Notes: generated by a model from the sequence alone, not told the origin. A DNA stretch of 64,000 nucleotides from CALDTK01 sp965215215 (GCA_965215215.1 OZ244043.1:496001-560000); one strand, 5' to 3'. Counted from the first letter of the stretch, positions 34,757 through 47,502 are shown. Numbers and translations are program-made.

Positions 34757-35926
34757 ATGGCAGCGACTTTCCTCTGTATCTCCGAAGACTTCAAGGGTGT
34801 GAGCTTTATGCGGACGCTGCACGCGGAGGGCTGTCGGGTGTTCTTACTTACCGACAGAAAGAACGAACACGAACCTTGGCCGCACGAAGCGATAGAGCGG
34901 ATATTTTACAATCCGGAGTCCGTCGATAAGCCGTTCGACAGACAGGCGCTCGTAGACGGTACCGCCTACCTCATGCGCGAGTTCGGCGTCGACCGGGTGG
35001 TCGCGCTCGACGATTTCGACGTGGAGGACGCGGCGCTTTTGCGTGAGGAGTTTCGCATTCCGGGCATGGGCCAAACGACGGCTCGCTACTTTCGCGATAA
35101 GTTGGCCATGCGGATGCGCGCGCGCGAGCACGACATCCCGGTACCCGCCTTTAGTGCTTTGTTTCGAAAGGCGCAGCTCGAGGCGTTTTGCGGAAGCACA
35201 CCTGGGCCTTATGTGATAAAACCGAGGAGTCAGGCCTCGGCGGCCGGGATCCACAAGGTGGCGGATACCGAGGAGGCCCTACGGACCTTCGCCGAGCTCG
35301 GTGACAAATCGTACCGGTACCTCATCGAGCGGTTTGCCCCCGGGCAGGTGTACCACGTGGACGCGTTGATCGACGACGCGGCCATCCGTTTCGTACGGGC
35401 GAGTAAATACGCCGATGCCCCCCTCGCGATCGTACAGGGGGGTGGGCTTTTTCAGACGCGGACGCTCGATCCTTCTACAGACGAGCACAGGGAGCTCGTG
35501 CGGCTGACCGACAGCGTTATGCGCACGTTTGGCATGCGGTACAGTGCGAGTCATACGGAGTTTATCCGTGGAAGCGAGGGGGAGCTTTTATTTTTGGAGA
35601 CCTCGAGCCGAGTAGGTGGTGCGTACATCTCCTCGATGATTTTGCACGCGAGCGGCGTAGATCTGTGGGCGGAGTGGGCTAAGCTAGAGGTGGCTAGGTT
35701 GCGTGGGACGGCGTACGAATCACCGCAGGATACGCGGCGTTTCGGGGGGATTTCTTTGCGGGCAGTAAGCCAGAAGCATCCGGATCTAAGTATGTATGCC
35801 TCGCAGTACGTGGTCGAGGAGATCAATAAAGCTTACCACGCAGGGGTGATCCTAGCGAGCGACGATTTGCAGTCGCTGAGCGAGGCTCAGGATCGGGTTG
35901 CGGAACGACTTGCGACGGAGCAGTAG
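34757..35926 (+). CDS. ATP-grasp carboxylate-amine ligase
   Basis: This 389-residue protein resembles biotin-carboxylase or carbamoyl-phosphate-synthase-like ATP-grasp enzymes. A Rossmann pre-domain (ATFLCISEDFKGVSFMRTL) leads to YVIKPRSQASAAGIHKV (ATP-binding Lys). ERFAPGQVYHVDALID follows, and the metal-binding part is LLFLETSSRVGGAYI. It should form an amide or peptide bond through an acyl phosphate. The substrates are unknown. It is the third gene of the esterase-aminopeptidase-ATP-grasp operon. The amino acid and codon style is less GC-biased toward the 3' end (AGT, TTT and TTA codons), a mild compositional shift. Confidence 0.85.
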   Translation: MAATFLCISEDFKGVSFMRTLHAEGCRVFLLTDRKNEHEPWPHEAIERIFYNPESVDKPFDRQALVDGTAYLMREFGVDRVVALDDFDVEDAALLREEFRIPGMGQTTARYFRDKLAMRMRAREHDIPVPAFSALFRKAQLEAFCGSTPGPYVIKPRSQASAAGIHKVADTEEALRTFAELGDKSYRYLIERFAPGQVYHVDALIDDAAIRFVRASKYADAPLAIVQGGGLFQTRTLDPSTDEHRELVRLTDSVMRTFGMRYSASHTEFIRGSEGELLFLETSSRVGGAYISSMILHASGVDLWAEWAKLEVARLRGTAYESPQDTRRFGGISLRAVSQKHPDLSMYASQYVVEEINKAYHAGVILASDDLQSLSEAQDRVAERLATEQ

Positions 35927-35974
35927 ATTACGGTTGGACGGTGGATACGTCTCGCAGCCGAAGGCGCTGCACGC

Positions 35975-36442
35975 TCAGAACTTATACTCCCCCGCCTTCA
36001 CTTGCTGAAAGGCCCTGATTATAAGAACTACGGGGAGTACGAGGGCAGAGAGAGTGACCCCCGCGGCCAGCAGTAAAACGGCGTCCCTGATGTAGTTACC
36101 CCAAGGAATAGATACCGCCGCGGACGTAGTCGGGAATACGGCCTCGAAACCCTGTGCGTCGACGAAGTTCTGCACTCCGTTCAGCGTGAGGACGGCGTAC
36201 GCTACCATAGGTAGCATAAGTATGCAGACGAATGCCTTTACGAAGAGGTTGTTTATCCAGTGGCTCTCCGTATGGAAGAACACGAGACGCAGGATAGTCA
36301 CGAAGGCAAACGCCAACGCAGCCACGGGCAATAGGTATTCGGAGGGTCCGGCAGCGAGATACGCCGGAGCTGCGATTCCGAGTGCGGTGAGCGCGGCGAT
36401 ACCGATCCAGAGAAGCTCGTAGAGAAGGCGCCTACCGACCAT
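35975..36442 (-). CDS. Hypothetical membrane protein with four helices
   Basis: From ATG 36442 the protein has 155 residues and four predicted transmembrane helices (around ELLWIGIAALTALGIAAPAY, LLPVAALAFAFVTILRLVFF, AFVCILMLPMVAYAVL and DAVLLLAAGVTLSALVLPVV). A TTG at 36487 would add 15 residues (TRDRPLFAPHVFAS) and cannot be excluded. No family is recognised. It converges on the ATP-grasp gene with a 48-nt gap and lies upstream of the rRNA terminator. Confidence 0.6.
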   Translation of the reverse strand: MVGRRLLYELLWIGIAALTALGIAAPAYLAAGPSEYLLPVAALAFAFVTILRLVFFHTESHWINNLFVKAFVCILMLPMVAYAVLTLNGVQNFVDAQGFEAVFPTTSAAVSIPWGNYIRDAVLLLAAGVTLSALVLPVVLIIRAFQQVKAGEYKF

Positions 36443-36523
36443 ACTGGCGAATACGTGGGGAGCGAAAAGTGGGCGATCGCGAGTCAAAGTAGCGCGGATC
36501 AGCTCGGGTCGCGGGAGCTATAG

Positions 36524-36569
36524 ACCGCGGGGGGGCCGCCGGCGCGTTCGCGCGGGCGACCCCCGTGGT
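36524..36569 (-). terminator. Transcription terminator hairpin after 5S rRNA
   Basis: A strong GC-rich inverted repeat lies 13 nt past the 5S 3' end in the direction of transcription. The outer arms ACCACGGGGG and CCCCCGCGGT pair, and inner arms continue around a GCGCGAACGCGC core. There is no long T tract. It is the end point expected for the rRNA operon. Confidence 0.65.
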
Positions 36570-36582
36570 CGGTTAGTGGGGC

Positions 36583-36690
36583 GGCGGCTACCTACTCTCC
36601 CACCCGTTGCGGGCAGTACCATCGGCGCTAGGGGGCTTAACTTCTCTGTTCGGGATGGGAAGAGGTGGATCCCCCCCGCTATAACCGCCT
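36583..36690 (-). rRNA. rrf: 5S ribosomal RNA
   Basis: The two ends pair as GGCGGTTA with TAGCCGCC. The interior carries the conserved CCATCCCGAACAGAGAAGTTAAG and GGTACTGCC segments of bacterial 5S rRNA. Ends are set by the terminal helix and may shift by one or two bases. Confidence 0.93.
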
Positions 36691-36884
36691 TAAGTCTTGA
36701 TCGCTGTTGTCTGCACGAGACGACAGGTGTACTTACTTAGATTAGAGTAAATACGTACCCCTAACATTTTGGGGGTGGATAGTTTGTGGCGCGTTGGAGA
36801 AAGCACACCGACAAGGACATTGGAAGAGTAGTAGATAGATGGTCGAGCAGTCGCGATTGCTCACTACTTGTATTTAATAAATTT
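36691..36884 (-). other. 23S-5S spacer with one arm of the 23S processing stem
   Basis: No gene is seen in this 194-nt spacer. Two segments, 36810-36828 and 36831-36849, are complementary to 39981-39999 and 39924-39942 upstream of the 23S gene. Together they would form the long RNase III-type stalk that brackets 23S rRNA. The 9-base block GTCCTTGTC with CTCTTCC is the clearest pairing. Confidence 0.6.
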
Positions 36885-39868
<2,984 letters not shown>

Positions 39869-40049
39869 GACGAGCAGGAGCTAATCTTGGGCCGCATCAG
39901 TTTGCACTAATCGGCTTTTAAAACTCGATACTATCAATCTACATGTAACGCGCATACCCTCACGGGCCTGCGTCGTCATTCTCTTCCTCCGTCCTTGTCA
40001 ATGAACTCGTCCGTGCGAACGCCCAGACCGAAGTCTCGAACGCGCCAAG

Positions 40050-40123
40050 TAGTCCCGGGCAGACTTGAACTGCCGACCTCTACATTATCAGTGTAGCGCT
40101 CTAACCAGCTGAGCTACGGGACT
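40050..40123 (-). tRNA. tRNA-Ile (GAT)
   Basis: A complete cloverleaf is visible. The acceptor arms are AGTCCCG/CGGGACT, the D arm is GCTC...GAGC, and the anticodon stem CTACA/TGTAG has loop CTGATAA (anticodon GAT). The T arm is GGCAG TTCAAGT CTGCC, with discriminator A. CCA is not encoded. It lies in the 16S-23S spacer, nearer the 23S gene. Confidence 0.97.
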
Positions 40124-40160
40124 GGTTTGTCAACGTGCGCAGGCCGGAAAGCCACACCGA

Positions 40161-40193
40161 GCATGCAGCGCTCTACCGCTGAGCTACGAGACC
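40161..40193 (-). pseudogene. tRNA 5'-half remnant in the rRNA spacer
   Basis: The minus strand reads as the first 33 or so bases of a tRNA. The acceptor strand is GGTCTCG, followed by TA, the D arm GCTC AGCGGTA GAGC, and then G CTGCA for the 5' anticodon stem. After this point no matching 3' anticodon stem, T arm (GTTCRA) or acceptor complement is found. It looks like the leftover of a third spacer tRNA between tRNA-Ala and tRNA-Ile. Confidence 0.6.
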
Positions 40194-40230
40194 GCTGTTA
40201 ACCACGTGGGCCAGCAGCAAAAAATAAGCT

Positions 40231-40248
40231 ATCCGCGCATTCGCGGAT
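40231..40248 (-). other. Short perfect hairpin in the rRNA spacer
   Basis: ATCCGCG and CGCGGAT form a 7-bp perfect stem around a 4-base loop, between the tRNA remnant and tRNA-Ala. It is probably a processing or structural element of the precursor RNA. Confidence 0.5.
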
Positions 40249-40259
40249 GGCCGTCGTTG

Positions 40260-40333
40260 TGGAGAATATCGGAGTCGAACCGATGACCCCCTGCTTGCAA
40301 AGCAGGTGCTCTAGCCAGCTGAGCTAATCCCCC
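40260..40333 (-). tRNA. tRNA-Ala (TGC)
   Basis: A complete cloverleaf is visible. The acceptor arms are GGGGGAT/ATTCTCC (with two G-T pairs) and the D arm is GCTC...GAGC. The anticodon stem CCTGC/GCAGG has loop TTTGCAA (anticodon TGC). The T arm is ATCGG TTCGACT CCGAT, with discriminator A. CCA is not encoded. It lies directly after 16S in transcription order. Confidence 0.97.
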
Positions 40334-40353
40334 GATACGTAAAAGACGCTAAT

Positions 40354-40380
40354 GAACGTAGGGAAAAGGAGGATAGGATG
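40354..40380 (-). other. 3' arm of the 16S processing stem
   Basis: This segment is nearly the reverse complement of 42117-42140 in the operon leader. Blocks CATCCTATC and CCCTACGT match on the leader side, with a 3-base bulge. The two arms bracket the 16S gene and would form the RNase III stalk of the precursor. A second, local stem at 40439-40460 (GCCCCTTTC/GAAAGGGGC) lies next to the 16S 3' end. Confidence 0.65.
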
Positions 40381-40469
40381 GGTAAAGAACGAGCTAGCGA
40401 AAGCTAGATCACCAAACAAGTTGGATTACATATTGATGGCCCCTTTCACCGGAAAGGGGCTGCGCTCTA

Positions 40470-42002
<1,533 letters not shown>

Positions 42003-42367
42003 GGTGCTCGTAAGCATCAACCCAATCGAAGAGCGACCTAAGCTTGCGTTGTTCTAACTCGATCTCTTACCCGAAGGACATCATTCGCACCTCGCGGCGG
42101 AACGCCTGCCCTTCTTCATCCTATCTTCCTTCCCTACGTCAAAGAACGTCGCGTAAAAGACGCAGCCCAAATGGTCTATAACCATCTTCACTCGGTAATC
42201 CGAACCAGCTTCCTGGCGGGCCGCAAAGGTAATCTTCTGTGGATTTTTACCCTAACGAGCCGTGAAAAAAGTCGCTGTCAATTTCGCTTCACCCGCCTTG
42301 CTTCCAAAAGCGGCTGCAAATGTATCCACTCTCCGCTCCCCAGACAAGCGGGTCGGCAAAGTTTTGG
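42003..42367 (-). other. rRNA operon leader and promoter region
   Basis: No protein gene is seen in these 365 nt. The part near 16S holds the 5' arm of the 16S processing stem (42117-42140). The promoter lies at 42224-42255. Beyond it are TTGACA (42276-42281) and an AT-rich block toward the crtB stop. Confidence 0.7.
42224..42255 (-). promoter_or_regulatory. rRNA operon promoter, Bacteroidota type
   Basis: On the minus strand TTAG is followed by 20 bases and TACCTTTG, a perfect fit to the -7 consensus TAnnTTTG with a near-fit -33 element. Transcription would begin about 220 nt before the 16S 5' end. Confidence 0.7.
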
Positions 42368-43210
42368 TCAGAGTAGATTCAGTTGGTGACGCACCGCACT
42401 GCCGAGCATAAGTCTGAGCTTAACGGTGTTGGGTACCCTAATGCGTTCTACCGCGATCCTTCGGGCTTCCGTGCGCTGGATTCGCTTTAGCAAATTCTTG
42501 AAGTAGACGTAGGCGCAGTGGACCCCGAGGCGCGATCCCTCCGGTAGCCCCTTGATGCCCTCGAGCGCGGCGGCAAAATCCGCGTCGATCTCCGCCTCGA
42601 TCTCCGCCTTCTGCTGATCGGTGAAGTTCCCGAACACGACGCCCGGAAAGTAAACCCGACCCCGATCGTGGTAATCGCTCGAGATGTCACGCAGGAAATT
42701 TACCTTCTGAAAGGCAGCGCCCAGGCGGCGGGCGGGCTCACGCAAATTCGCGTACGCATCCGAATCATCGCGCACGAACACCCGTAGGCACATCAGCCCC
42801 ACCACCTCCGCACTCCCGTAGATGTAGGTATCGTAGAGCGCGCGTTCGTAAATTCGACTCTCGATGTCGAGCTCCATGCTGTACAAGAACGCCTCGATCA
42901 GATCGCGTTCGATGCCGTAGGCGTGCACGGTCTCTTGGAAAGCTTGCAACACGGGATTTAAACTCAGTCGCCGATCGAGCGCGAGGTGCGTTTCCCGTCG
43001 GAATTCCTCGAGCAACATCGCTTTGTCGTGGTCGTGGAAGGTATCCACGATCTCGTCGGCGAAGCGTACGAAGCCGTAAATAGCGTAAATCGGGTTGCGC
43101 AACCGCTCATCGAAGAGGCGTATCCCCAACGAAAAGCTCGTCGAATAACGTCGTGTAACGAGTTGGGCGCACTCGATGCAGACGTCGCTATACAGTCGCT
43201 TGGGATCCAT
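42368..43210 (-). CDS. crtB: Phytoene synthase
   Basis: CrtB joins two geranylgeranyl diphosphates into phytoene, the first carotenoid. The 280 residues from ATG 43210 carry the two aspartate-rich metal sites RFADEIVDTFHD and NFLRDISSDYHDRGR. The family segments YSTSFSLGIRLF and IYGSAEVVGLMCLRVF are also present. A longer frame to 43273 exists, but the family start fits ATG 43210. Its first 23 nt overlap the end of crtI, so the two genes form one operon making carotenoid pigment. Confidence 0.94.
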   Translation of the reverse strand: MDPKRLYSDVCIECAQLVTRRYSTSFSLGIRLFDERLRNPIYAIYGFVRFADEIVDTFHDHDKAMLLEEFRRETHLALDRRLSLNPVLQAFQETVHAYGIERDLIEAFLYSMELDIESRIYERALYDTYIYGSAEVVGLMCLRVFVRDDSDAYANLREPARRLGAAFQKVNFLRDISSDYHDRGRVYFPGVVFGNFTDQQKAEIEAEIDADFAAALEGIKGLPEGSRLGVHCAYVYFKNLLKRIQRTEARRIAVERIRVPNTVKLRLMLGSAVRHQLNLL

Positions 43211-44714
43211 GTCGGGTTTCTTTGGTCGTAAGTCCGAGACTGCCACCCACTTCGCGTGCGCACACCTCGCCACTTATCAGGGAGGGAGGAACACCTGGTC
43301 CGGGTGTGGTGAGCTGGCCCGCAAAGTAGAGCCGCTCAACGCGACTACTACGCATCTTCGGTTTGAGAAATGCCGTCTGGCGCAGGGTGTTCGCTAGGCC
43401 GTATGCGTTTCCCTTGTACGCTCCGTACTCGGACACGAAGTCGGACTCGGCAAAGTCGCGCCTACAGACAATCGAGTCGCGAATCGACCGACCGACGAAG
43501 GCTTCGAGGCGATCCATCACGCGGTCGAAATAGCGCTCGCGCAAAACTTCGTCGTCCCCCCCCAACCCGGGTGCCGTCGGGATGAGCAGAAAAAGATTCT
43601 CGCAACCGGCCGGAGCGCAGCTCGGGTCGGTCTTGCTCGGGACGCAGGCGTAGAAAAGCGGGTCGCTCGGCCACCGCGGGTGGGTATAAATCTCTTCGGC
43701 GTGTTTGTCGAAGGACCTATCGAAAAATAGGTTATGGTGTAGCAACTTGGGCAACTGCTCCCCTACACCCAGGTAGTAGAGCAAACTGGAGGGGGCCATC
43801 GTGCGGCGCGACCAGTAGTCCTCCGAGTACTGTCGATGCTCGGCGGATAACAACTGACTCTCCACGTAGTGATAGTCAGCCGAACCGATTACGGTATCAG
43901 CGGCCACGAAGCCGGCATCGGTAGCTACCCCCACGGCTTCTCCATTCTCGACCCTAATCTCGCGAACGGGGGTATTGAGTCGGATATCTACCCCGAGTTT
44001 TAGCGCAAGCCGGACCATGGCATCCACCATGCGGTGCATGCCCCCAGTTGGGTACCAGGTACCCTTTACGAGGTCCGCGTAATTCATGAGCGAGTACAGG
44101 GCGGGAGTATCCTCGGGGGTGGCACCGAGGAAGAGCACGGGAAATTTAAGGATTTGACGGAGCCGCTCATCGGTGAAAAGTCGGTCGACGTAGCTCCCCA
44201 TATCGGTAAGCATGTCGAGGCGGAGCGCGGCGGTAGCGATCCGCGGATCCATGAACTCGAGTACCGAATGCGCCGGGCGCTGTACGAATTCGCCCATACC
44301 GACCTCGTACTTGTAGCCCGCTTCCGCTAAAAACGAGTCGAGCTTCGTCGAGCTACCGGCTTCGATGGATTCGAACAAGTCGTACAACGCTCGCCGGTGG
44401 GCGGGTAGCTGTACGTTCTCGTTACCCGCGAACACCACCTGGTAGCTCGGATCGAGTCGGGTCAGCTCATATTGCTCGGCCACCGTCGTCCCGAAGTCCT
44501 CAAAAAAGCGCTCGAATACGTCGGGCATCCAGTACCAAGAAGGTCCCATGTCGAAGGTGAACCCTTCGGCTTCGAACTCGCGGGCTCGCCCCCCGGCCTG
44601 ATCGTGCTTTTCGAAAAGGGTTACTCGCGCGCCATCCCGGGCCAGGTAACAAGCGGCGGAGAGGCCGGCGAAGCCAGAACCAATGATAACGACGTGTGGG
44701 GAGCGAATGGGCAT
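43188..44714 (-). CDS. crtI: Phytoene desaturase (CrtI family)
   Basis: CrtI is a FAD enzyme that desaturates phytoene toward lycopene. The 508 residues begin with the dinucleotide-binding motif VVIIGSGFAGLSAACYLARDG. Family segments DMGPSWYWMPDVFERFF, YPTGGMHRMVDAMVRLA and the C-terminal LYFAGQLTTPGPGVPPSL follow. The length is normal. One exact motif copy (43997) and one with an extra A (44320) lie in the gene. It is followed by crtB with a 23-nt overlap. Confidence 0.95.
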   Translation of the reverse strand: MPIRSPHVVIIGSGFAGLSAACYLARDGARVTLFEKHDQAGGRAREFEAEGFTFDMGPSWYWMPDVFERFFEDFGTTVAEQYELTRLDPSYQVVFAGNENVQLPAHRRALYDLFESIEAGSSTKLDSFLAEAGYKYEVGMGEFVQRPAHSVLEFMDPRIATAALRLDMLTDMGSYVDRLFTDERLRQILKFPVLFLGATPEDTPALYSLMNYADLVKGTWYPTGGMHRMVDAMVRLALKLGVDIRLNTPVREIRVENGEAVGVATDAGFVAADTVIGSADYHYVESQLLSAEHRQYSEDYWSRRTMAPSSLLYYLGVGEQLPKLLHHNLFFDRSFDKHAEEIYTHPRWPSDPLFYACVPSKTDPSCAPAGCENLFLLIPTAPGLGGDDEVLRERYFDRVMDRLEAFVGRSIRDSIVCRRDFAESDFVSEYGAYKGNAYGLANTLRQTAFLKPKMRSSRVERLYFAGQLTTPGPGVPPSLISGEVCAREVGGSLGLTTKETRHGSQATV

Positions 44715-44737
44715 ACGGGTAGAGGTTACGGATGGCT

Positions 44738-45142
44738 TCAGTGCTCAAGCAACAAAGCGGGGGGAAGGTTGCCGTAGCCGCCTTTCAGGTCGAAAACCTG
44801 CCGGAACCCGAGTTCACTCAGCGTGGCAGCGGCTCGCCCGCTGCGTCCGCCACTCTGACAAAAGATGAAGACCGCCTCGTCGGAGTCGAGGCTGTCAACA
44901 CGTGCTTCGAAGTCCGGACTCTCGAAATCGATGTTACGTGCACCGGTCAGGGACCCGTTCGCAAACTCCGCGGGTGTGCGGCAATCGATGAGTATGGCCC
45001 CGGCCGACTCGGCCGTTTCGTAGGTTTCGACAAACTGTTCGGGTTCGAGCAGTCGCTCGTCGGCGGGGGCCGACTGGCAGGCGGCGGTGCCGATCGCGGC
45101 ACAGTAGCAAACCATAACAAAAGACGTTCGAGGCAGTCGCAT
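44738..45142 (-). CDS. Rhodanese-domain lipoprotein
   Basis: This 134-residue protein has a lipobox-like TAAC near residue 22 and a single rhodanese domain. The active-site loop is FCQSGGRSGRAA with the catalytic Cys, and the domain starts AILIDCRTPAEFANG. It probably moves sulfur or acts in thiol chemistry in the periplasm. It lies 23 nt upstream of crtI and downstream of the rpsA terminator, so it may lead the carotenoid operon, although a functional link is not evident. Confidence 0.87.
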   Translation of the reverse strand: MRLPRTSFVMVCYCAAIGTAACQSAPADERLLEPEQFVETYETAESAGAILIDCRTPAEFANGSLTGARNIDFESPDFEARVDSLDSDEAVFIFCQSGGRSGRAAATLSELGFRQVFDLKGGYGNLPPALLLEH

Positions 45143-45157
45143 ATCTACAAAACAACA

Positions 45158-45193
45158 AAAGCCTTCCGATCCGCGCAGGATCGAAAGGCTTTA
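45158..45193 (-). terminator. Rho-independent terminator after rpsA
   Basis: On the minus strand the arms AAAGCCTTTCGATCC and GGATCGGAAGGCTTT pair around TGCGC (one mismatch) and are followed by the T-rich TGTTGTTTT. It lies 45 nt past the rpsA stop codon. Confidence 0.88.
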
Positions 45194-45237
45194 TCCCGGA
45201 ATGCCGCAAGGCGCCCGAGGGTTGGAAAGCGGTACGC

Positions 45238-47502
45238 TTACTCTTCTTCGGTAGCGCTATCCGCTTCGGCGGTCGAAGTTTCGTCGTCCGCGATAGACTC
45301 CTTGGCTTCAGCCTTGGTCGCTTTAGCCTTCGGAGCTTCTTCGGCGTCCGGGACCTTTTCGGCTTTAGCCCCTGCGGTTGGCGCTGCGGCAGCCGGCTCC
45401 TCGGCGGCTTCAGCCTTAGCCGGCTTCGTGTCCGCTTTAGCCTTTGGGGCTTTTTCGGCCTTCGGAGCCTTTTCGGTTTTGGCTTCTCCAGCGGGTTCGT
45501 TGCCGGCGAACTGATCGCGCAGGGCAGCGAGTGCGTCGAGGTCGCCGAGCGTAGCGCGCTCGATGGACTGCGTCTGGCGGCGAACCACGTTACGTACTTC
45601 CTCGCGCTCTTCGCGTTCGACTTTCTTCTCCTCGTTGCGCGCGTCGCGCTTGAGCGAATCGACCACGCGGGAGTGGGATACCATGATCCGCTTGTCGTCG
45701 CGGTTGAACTCGACGACTTTCACGGGGATCACTTCGTCCACCTCGGCCATCGTACCGTCCTCTTTGCGCATGTGCTTGAGGGGAGCGAAGGCCTCGAGAC
45801 CGTAAGGGAGCTGGAGGATCGCGACGCGGTCGTCTTTACGCAGCACGGTTGCCTCGTGGAACGAACCCTCGGGGAATACCTGTGCGAACGTATCCCACGG
45901 GTTCTCTTCGAGTTGCTTGATGCCGAGCGAGATCTTGCGGTTGTCGCCATCCACGTTGAGCACCATGACGTCGACCTTCTCGCCCGTTTTGGTGAACTCC
46001 GAGGGGTGGTTGAAACGCTTCGTCCAGCTGAGGTCCGAAATGTGCACCATGCCACCGATGCCCTCTTCCAACTCGACGAAGACACCGTACGGCGTGAGGT
46101 TTTTGACGGTTACGCTGTGACGCGAACCCTCGGGGTAGCTGGAGAACACGCGCTCCCACGGATCGTCCTGGAGTTGCTTGATCGAGAGCGACATCTTGCG
46201 CTCGTCGAGGTCGATGGCCACCACCTTGGCGTCGACCTGCGCGTCCACGGTAAAGTAGTCGCGTGCGTTGACGGGCTGGTTGGACCAGGTAACCTCCGAC
46301 ACGTGGATGAGGCCTTCGACACCGGGCTTGATCTCGAGGAAAGCGCCGTAGTCTTCGATGTTGACGATGCGTCCGCTGACCGTCGACCCCTCGCCAACCT
46401 CCTCGCCGATGGTATCCCACGGGTGCGGTTGGAGCTGCTTGAGACCGAGCGAGATCCGCTTCTTGTTCTCGTCGAAATCGAGCACCGCCACGTTGAGCTT
46501 CTGACCGACCGAGACCACCTCCGAGGGGTGCTTGATGCGGCCCCAGGAGATATCGGTGATGTAAAGTAGGCCGTCGACGCCCCCCAAATCGAGGAAGGCT
46601 CCGAAGTCGGTGATATTCTTGACGATACCCTCCAGCACCTGCCCCTTCTCGAGGCTCGCGATGATCGCCTCGCGCTGCTCGGCGAGGTCGCTTTCGATGA
46701 GGGCTTTGTGCGAGACGACGGCGTTCTTGATGGTCTCGTTGATCTTCACGACCTTGAATTCCATCGTCTTGCCGACGTACACGTCGAAGTCGGTAACCGT
46801 CTTGATGTCGATCTGCGAACCGGGCAGGAACGTCTCCAACCCACCGGCGTCTACGATCAGACCGCCTTTCGTCTTCGAGACCACCGTCCCGCGGATGACG
46901 GTGCCGTTCTCGTACGAGTCGACGATGCGGTCCCAGGCACGCAGCAGCTTCGCCTTGCGGCGGCTGAGCACGAGCTGACCCCGATCGTCCTCGAGCTCCT
47001 CGACGTACACCTCGACGGTGCTGCCGACCTCTAGGTCGGGCTGGTCGCGAAACTCGGAGATACCGACGAGTCCGTCGGACTTGTAGTTGATGTCGAGCAC
47101 GTAATCGCCGGCCTGGATAGCCTTGATCGTACCCTGGATGATGTCGAATTCCTTGACGGCGGTCAGCGTGTTATCCACCACGCTGATCATGGACTGACGC
47201 TCCTCCGCGGTGTAGCGGTTCGAGGTTTTGTTGCCGAGTCCCCAGTTGAAGTCGTCGTGCGCGTGCGTCGAGTCGTCCTCCTCTTCGAAGAGGTTTACCT
47301 CTCCCTCGTCCTCGTCGTCGTCGGTGGCGACGTCTTCGGGGGTGTCGACGATGCTGCGACGGACGACGGATTTGTCCTCGCCGTCATCGGCGATGATAAC
47401 GACCTTCGAAGAGTCGACGATCGCCTCGGCGGCGCTCGCTTCTTCCGTCGTGTCGGGGGCTTGCTGCGCGCTTTGTGGCGAATTTTTCTCCGGTGTAGCC
47501 AT
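45238..47502 (-). CDS. rpsA: 30S ribosomal protein S1
   Basis: This protein binds mRNA on the 30S subunit. The 754 residues from ATG 47502 contain an acidic N-terminal extension of about 110 residues (DDDEDEGE) and six S1 RNA-binding domains. Examples are GIVKNITDFGAFLDLGGVDG, GRIVNIEDYGAFLEI and VTVKNLTPYGVFVELEEG. The C-terminal tail of about 90 residues is low complexity, with repeated KAPKA, KAEKA and AKAEA units ending in an acidic stretch. The six-domain core is standard. The tails are longer than in E. coli S1. A longer frame upstream is not supported. Confidence 0.95.
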   Translation of the reverse strand: MATPEKNSPQSAQQAPDTTEEASAAEAIVDSSKVVIIADDGEDKSVVRRSIVDTPEDVATDDDEDEGEVNLFEEEDDSTHAHDDFNWGLGNKTSNRYTAEERQSMISVVDNTLTAVKEFDIIQGTIKAIQAGDYVLDINYKSDGLVGISEFRDQPDLEVGSTVEVYVEELEDDRGQLVLSRRKAKLLRAWDRIVDSYENGTVIRGTVVSKTKGGLIVDAGGLETFLPGSQIDIKTVTDFDVYVGKTMEFKVVKINETIKNAVVSHKALIESDLAEQREAIIASLEKGQVLEGIVKNITDFGAFLDLGGVDGLLYITDISWGRIKHPSEVVSVGQKLNVAVLDFDENKKRISLGLKQLQPHPWDTIGEEVGEGSTVSGRIVNIEDYGAFLEIKPGVEGLIHVSEVTWSNQPVNARDYFTVDAQVDAKVVAIDLDERKMSLSIKQLQDDPWERVFSSYPEGSRHSVTVKNLTPYGVFVELEEGIGGMVHISDLSWTKRFNHPSEFTKTGEKVDVMVLNVDGDNRKISLGIKQLEENPWDTFAQVFPEGSFHEATVLRKDDRVAILQLPYGLEAFAPLKHMRKEDGTMAEVDEVIPVKVVEFNRDDKRIMVSHSRVVDSLKRDARNEEKKVEREEREEVRNVVRRQTQSIERATLGDLDALAALRDQFAGNEPAGEAKTEKAPKAEKAPKAKADTKPAKAEAAEEPAAAAPTAGAKAEKVPDAEEAPKAKATKAEAKESIADDETSTAEADSATEEE

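Noticed and set aside
42276..42281. TTGACA as a sigma70-type -35 box for the rRNA operon
   Set aside because: The spacing to TACCTTTG is too long for a -35/-10 pair. The TTAG-N20-TACCTTTG pair fits the Bacteroidota promoter model better.
45361..45520. Possible tandem DNA repeat or CRISPR-like array at the 3' end of rpsA
   Set aside because: The periodicity comes from Lys-Ala codons of the low-complexity protein tail. The units vary in length and lack spacers. No CRISPR array was seen anywhere in the window.
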